NCBI RefSeq assembly: GCF_009711225.1
Contig: NZ_WMIE01000001.1
Location: 806,001 to 870,000 of the forward strand
Direction of reading: 5' to 3'
Length of the DNA: 64,000 nt
DNA from: Paracoccus aestuariivivens
GTDB taxonomy: Bacteria; Pseudomonadota; Alphaproteobacteria; Rhodobacterales; Rhodobacteraceae
How positions within the stretch are numbered: position 1 is the stretch's first letter; the number at the start of each line of letters is the position of its first letter. Under the pieces are notes generated by a model. It saw only the letters and a program-made list of their open reading frames with translations, was not told the origin of the DNA and searched no databases. This document shows, one piece after another, positions 63,025 through 64,000 of this stretch. Position numbers and translations under genes: made by a program.

Positions 63025-64000
63025 TCAGACCGAAAGGCACATGTACTTGATCTCAAGATAGTCATCGAGACCGTAATGGCTGCCCTCGCGGCCAAGGCCG
63101 GATTGCTTGACGCCGCCGAAGGGCGCGACCTCGGTCGAGATCAGGCCTGTGTTGACGCCGACCATGCCGGTTTCCAGCGCCTCGGCCACGCGCCAGACGC
63201 GGCTGAGGTCGCGGGCGTAGAAATAGCCTGCAAGGCCGAACTCGCTGGCGTTCGCCAGTGCGATCGCCTCTTCCTCGGTCTCGAAGCGATAGATCGGGGC
63301 GACGGGACCGAAGGTCTCCTCGCGCGATATCTTCATCTCGGGCTTCATGCCGGTCAGGACGGTCGGGTGGAAGAAGGTTCCGCCCAACTCGTGACGCGCG
63401 CCGCCAGTGGCGACGGTCGCGCCGTTGGCCACGGCGTCCGCGATGTGATCCTCGACCTTGGCCAGAGCCGCGGTATTGATCAGGGGCCCGACCTGCACCG
63501 GATCGGTCAGGCCATTTCCGACGGACATTGCCGCGACGCGGGCCGCCAGCTTCTCGGCGAAGGCATCATAGACGCCCGACTGGACGTAGATGCGGTTCGC
63601 GCAGACGCAGGTCTGGCCGTTATTGCGGAACTTGGCGACCATCGCGCCCTCAACCGCCGCGTCGATATCGGCGTCGTCAAAAACGATGAAGGGAGCGTTG
63701 CCGCCCAGTTCCAGCGACAGCTTCTTGATCGTCTCGGCACCCTGACGCATCAGGATCTTGCCGACGCGGGTCGAGCCGGTGAACGAGATCTTGGCGACTT
63801 TCGGGTTCGCGCAAAGCTCGGCACCCATGCCCGCCGCATCAAGGCCCGGCACGATGTTCAGGACGCCCGCCGGAATGCCCGCACGCTCTGCCAAGACGCC
63901 CAGAGCCAGCGCCGAAAGCGGCGTCAGTTCCGAGGGGCGCGCGACCATGGTGCAGCCCGCCGCCAGTGCCGGAGCGATCTTGCGCGCCAGCATGGCATTG
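63025..64000 (-). CDS. gabD: NAD(P)-dependent succinate-semialdehyde dehydrogenase (5' end outside window)
   Basis: The C-terminal 325 residues of an aldehyde dehydrogenase; the frame is open to the window end. Catalytic glutamate (SLELGGNAPF) and cysteine (NNGQTCVCANRIYV) are present, and CANRIYVQSGVYDAF, GPLINTAALAKVEDHI and APFGGVKQSGLGREGSHYGLDDYLEIKYMCL fit GabD closely. The reaction is succinate semialdehyde to succinate. Nothing in the visible part ties it to the iron operon downstream; the hairpin between them supports separate transcription. A glutarate-semialdehyde role is also possible. Confidence 0.9.
   Translation of the reverse strand, partial: NAMLARKIAPALAAGCTMVARPSELTPLSALALGVLAERAGIPAGVLNIVPGLDAAGMGAELCANPKVAKISFTGSTRVGKILMRQGAETIKKLSLELGGNAPFIVFDDADIDAAVEGAMVAKFRNNGQTCVCANRIYVQSGVYDAFAEKLAARVAAMSVGNGLTDPVQVGPLINTAALAKVEDHIADAVANGATVATGGARHELGGTFFHPTVLTGMKPEMKISREETFGPVAPIYRFETEEEAIALANASEFGLAGYFYARDLSRVWRVAEALETGMVGVNTGLISTEVAPFGGVKQSGLGREGSHYGLDDYLEIKYMCLSV

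Overview
The window looks like part of an extrachromosomal replicon (megaplasmid or chromid) of a Paracoccus-like alphaproteobacterium of the Rhodobacterales. This rests on high G+C, typical alphaproteobacterial gene families, and a plasmid maintenance module at about 31.4-34.9 kb: ParB and ParA, two parS-like palindromes, and a divergently transcribed small replication initiator with a DnaA-N-like C-terminus, as in the DnaA-like replicons of Rhodobacterales. The genus is an inference from protein character, not a measured result.

Layout. 0-1.5 kb: end of a xylose-type sugar ABC transporter (XylH, XylG). 1.5-3.6 kb: a CadC-like membrane regulator and a 68-residue orphan. 3.7-7.1 kb: three overlapping genes for surface-sugar work (DegT aminotransferase, GT61-type and GT4-type glycosyltransferases). 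7.2-10.9 kb: a mixed stretch with an FAH-family hydrolase, DUF3008 and PRC-barrel proteins, a secreted esterase and a YbdK-type ligase. 10.9-21.0 kb: a sugar catabolic island of two divergent operons. One encodes a ribose-type ABC transporter with a DUF2291 lipoprotein and a DeoR regulator. The other encodes an FucI-like isomerase, a two-subunit transketolase and an FGGY kinase. This gene set resembles the transketolase route for D-apiose or a related pentose. 21.1-24.5 kb: an FMN riboswitch controlling a type II lumazine synthase, then trans-aconitate methyltransferase, an aldose epimerase and an AraC regulator. 24.7-30.7 kb: a branched-chain-type ABC transporter operon ending in an aromatic-type aldehyde dehydrogenase. 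30.7-34.9 kb: the replicon.

35.2-57.6 kb is a complete aerobic phenylacetate (paa) gene set. PaaK makes phenylacetyl-CoA; PaaABCDE, plus an extra ferritin-like subunit, epoxidise the ring; PaaG isomerises it; PaaZ (and a second enzyme, PaaN) open the ring and oxidise the aldehyde. A FadB-like fusion supplies the PaaF/PaaH steps and a 3-oxoadipyl-CoA thiolase cleaves. PaaI and PaaY are salvage thioesterases. Two regulators of different families (PaaX and a TetR/PaaR-type protein) are present, with matching palindromes in the promoter regions. An amidase is inserted between paaA and paaB, and a complete Liv-type ABC transporter lies between paaN and the FadB-like gene.

57.6-62.9 kb: a tight four-gene operon of imelysin (with an EF-hand loop), a small b-type cytochrome-like membrane protein, a five-haem cytochrome c and an FTR1 iron permease. 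It is best read as an Ftr/Efe-like iron importer with a haem electron path in place of the usual oxidase partners, and it is the strongest candidate for an under-described system here. The window ends inside a succinate-semialdehyde dehydrogenase gene.

No rRNA, tRNA, CRISPR array or intact insertion sequence was seen.
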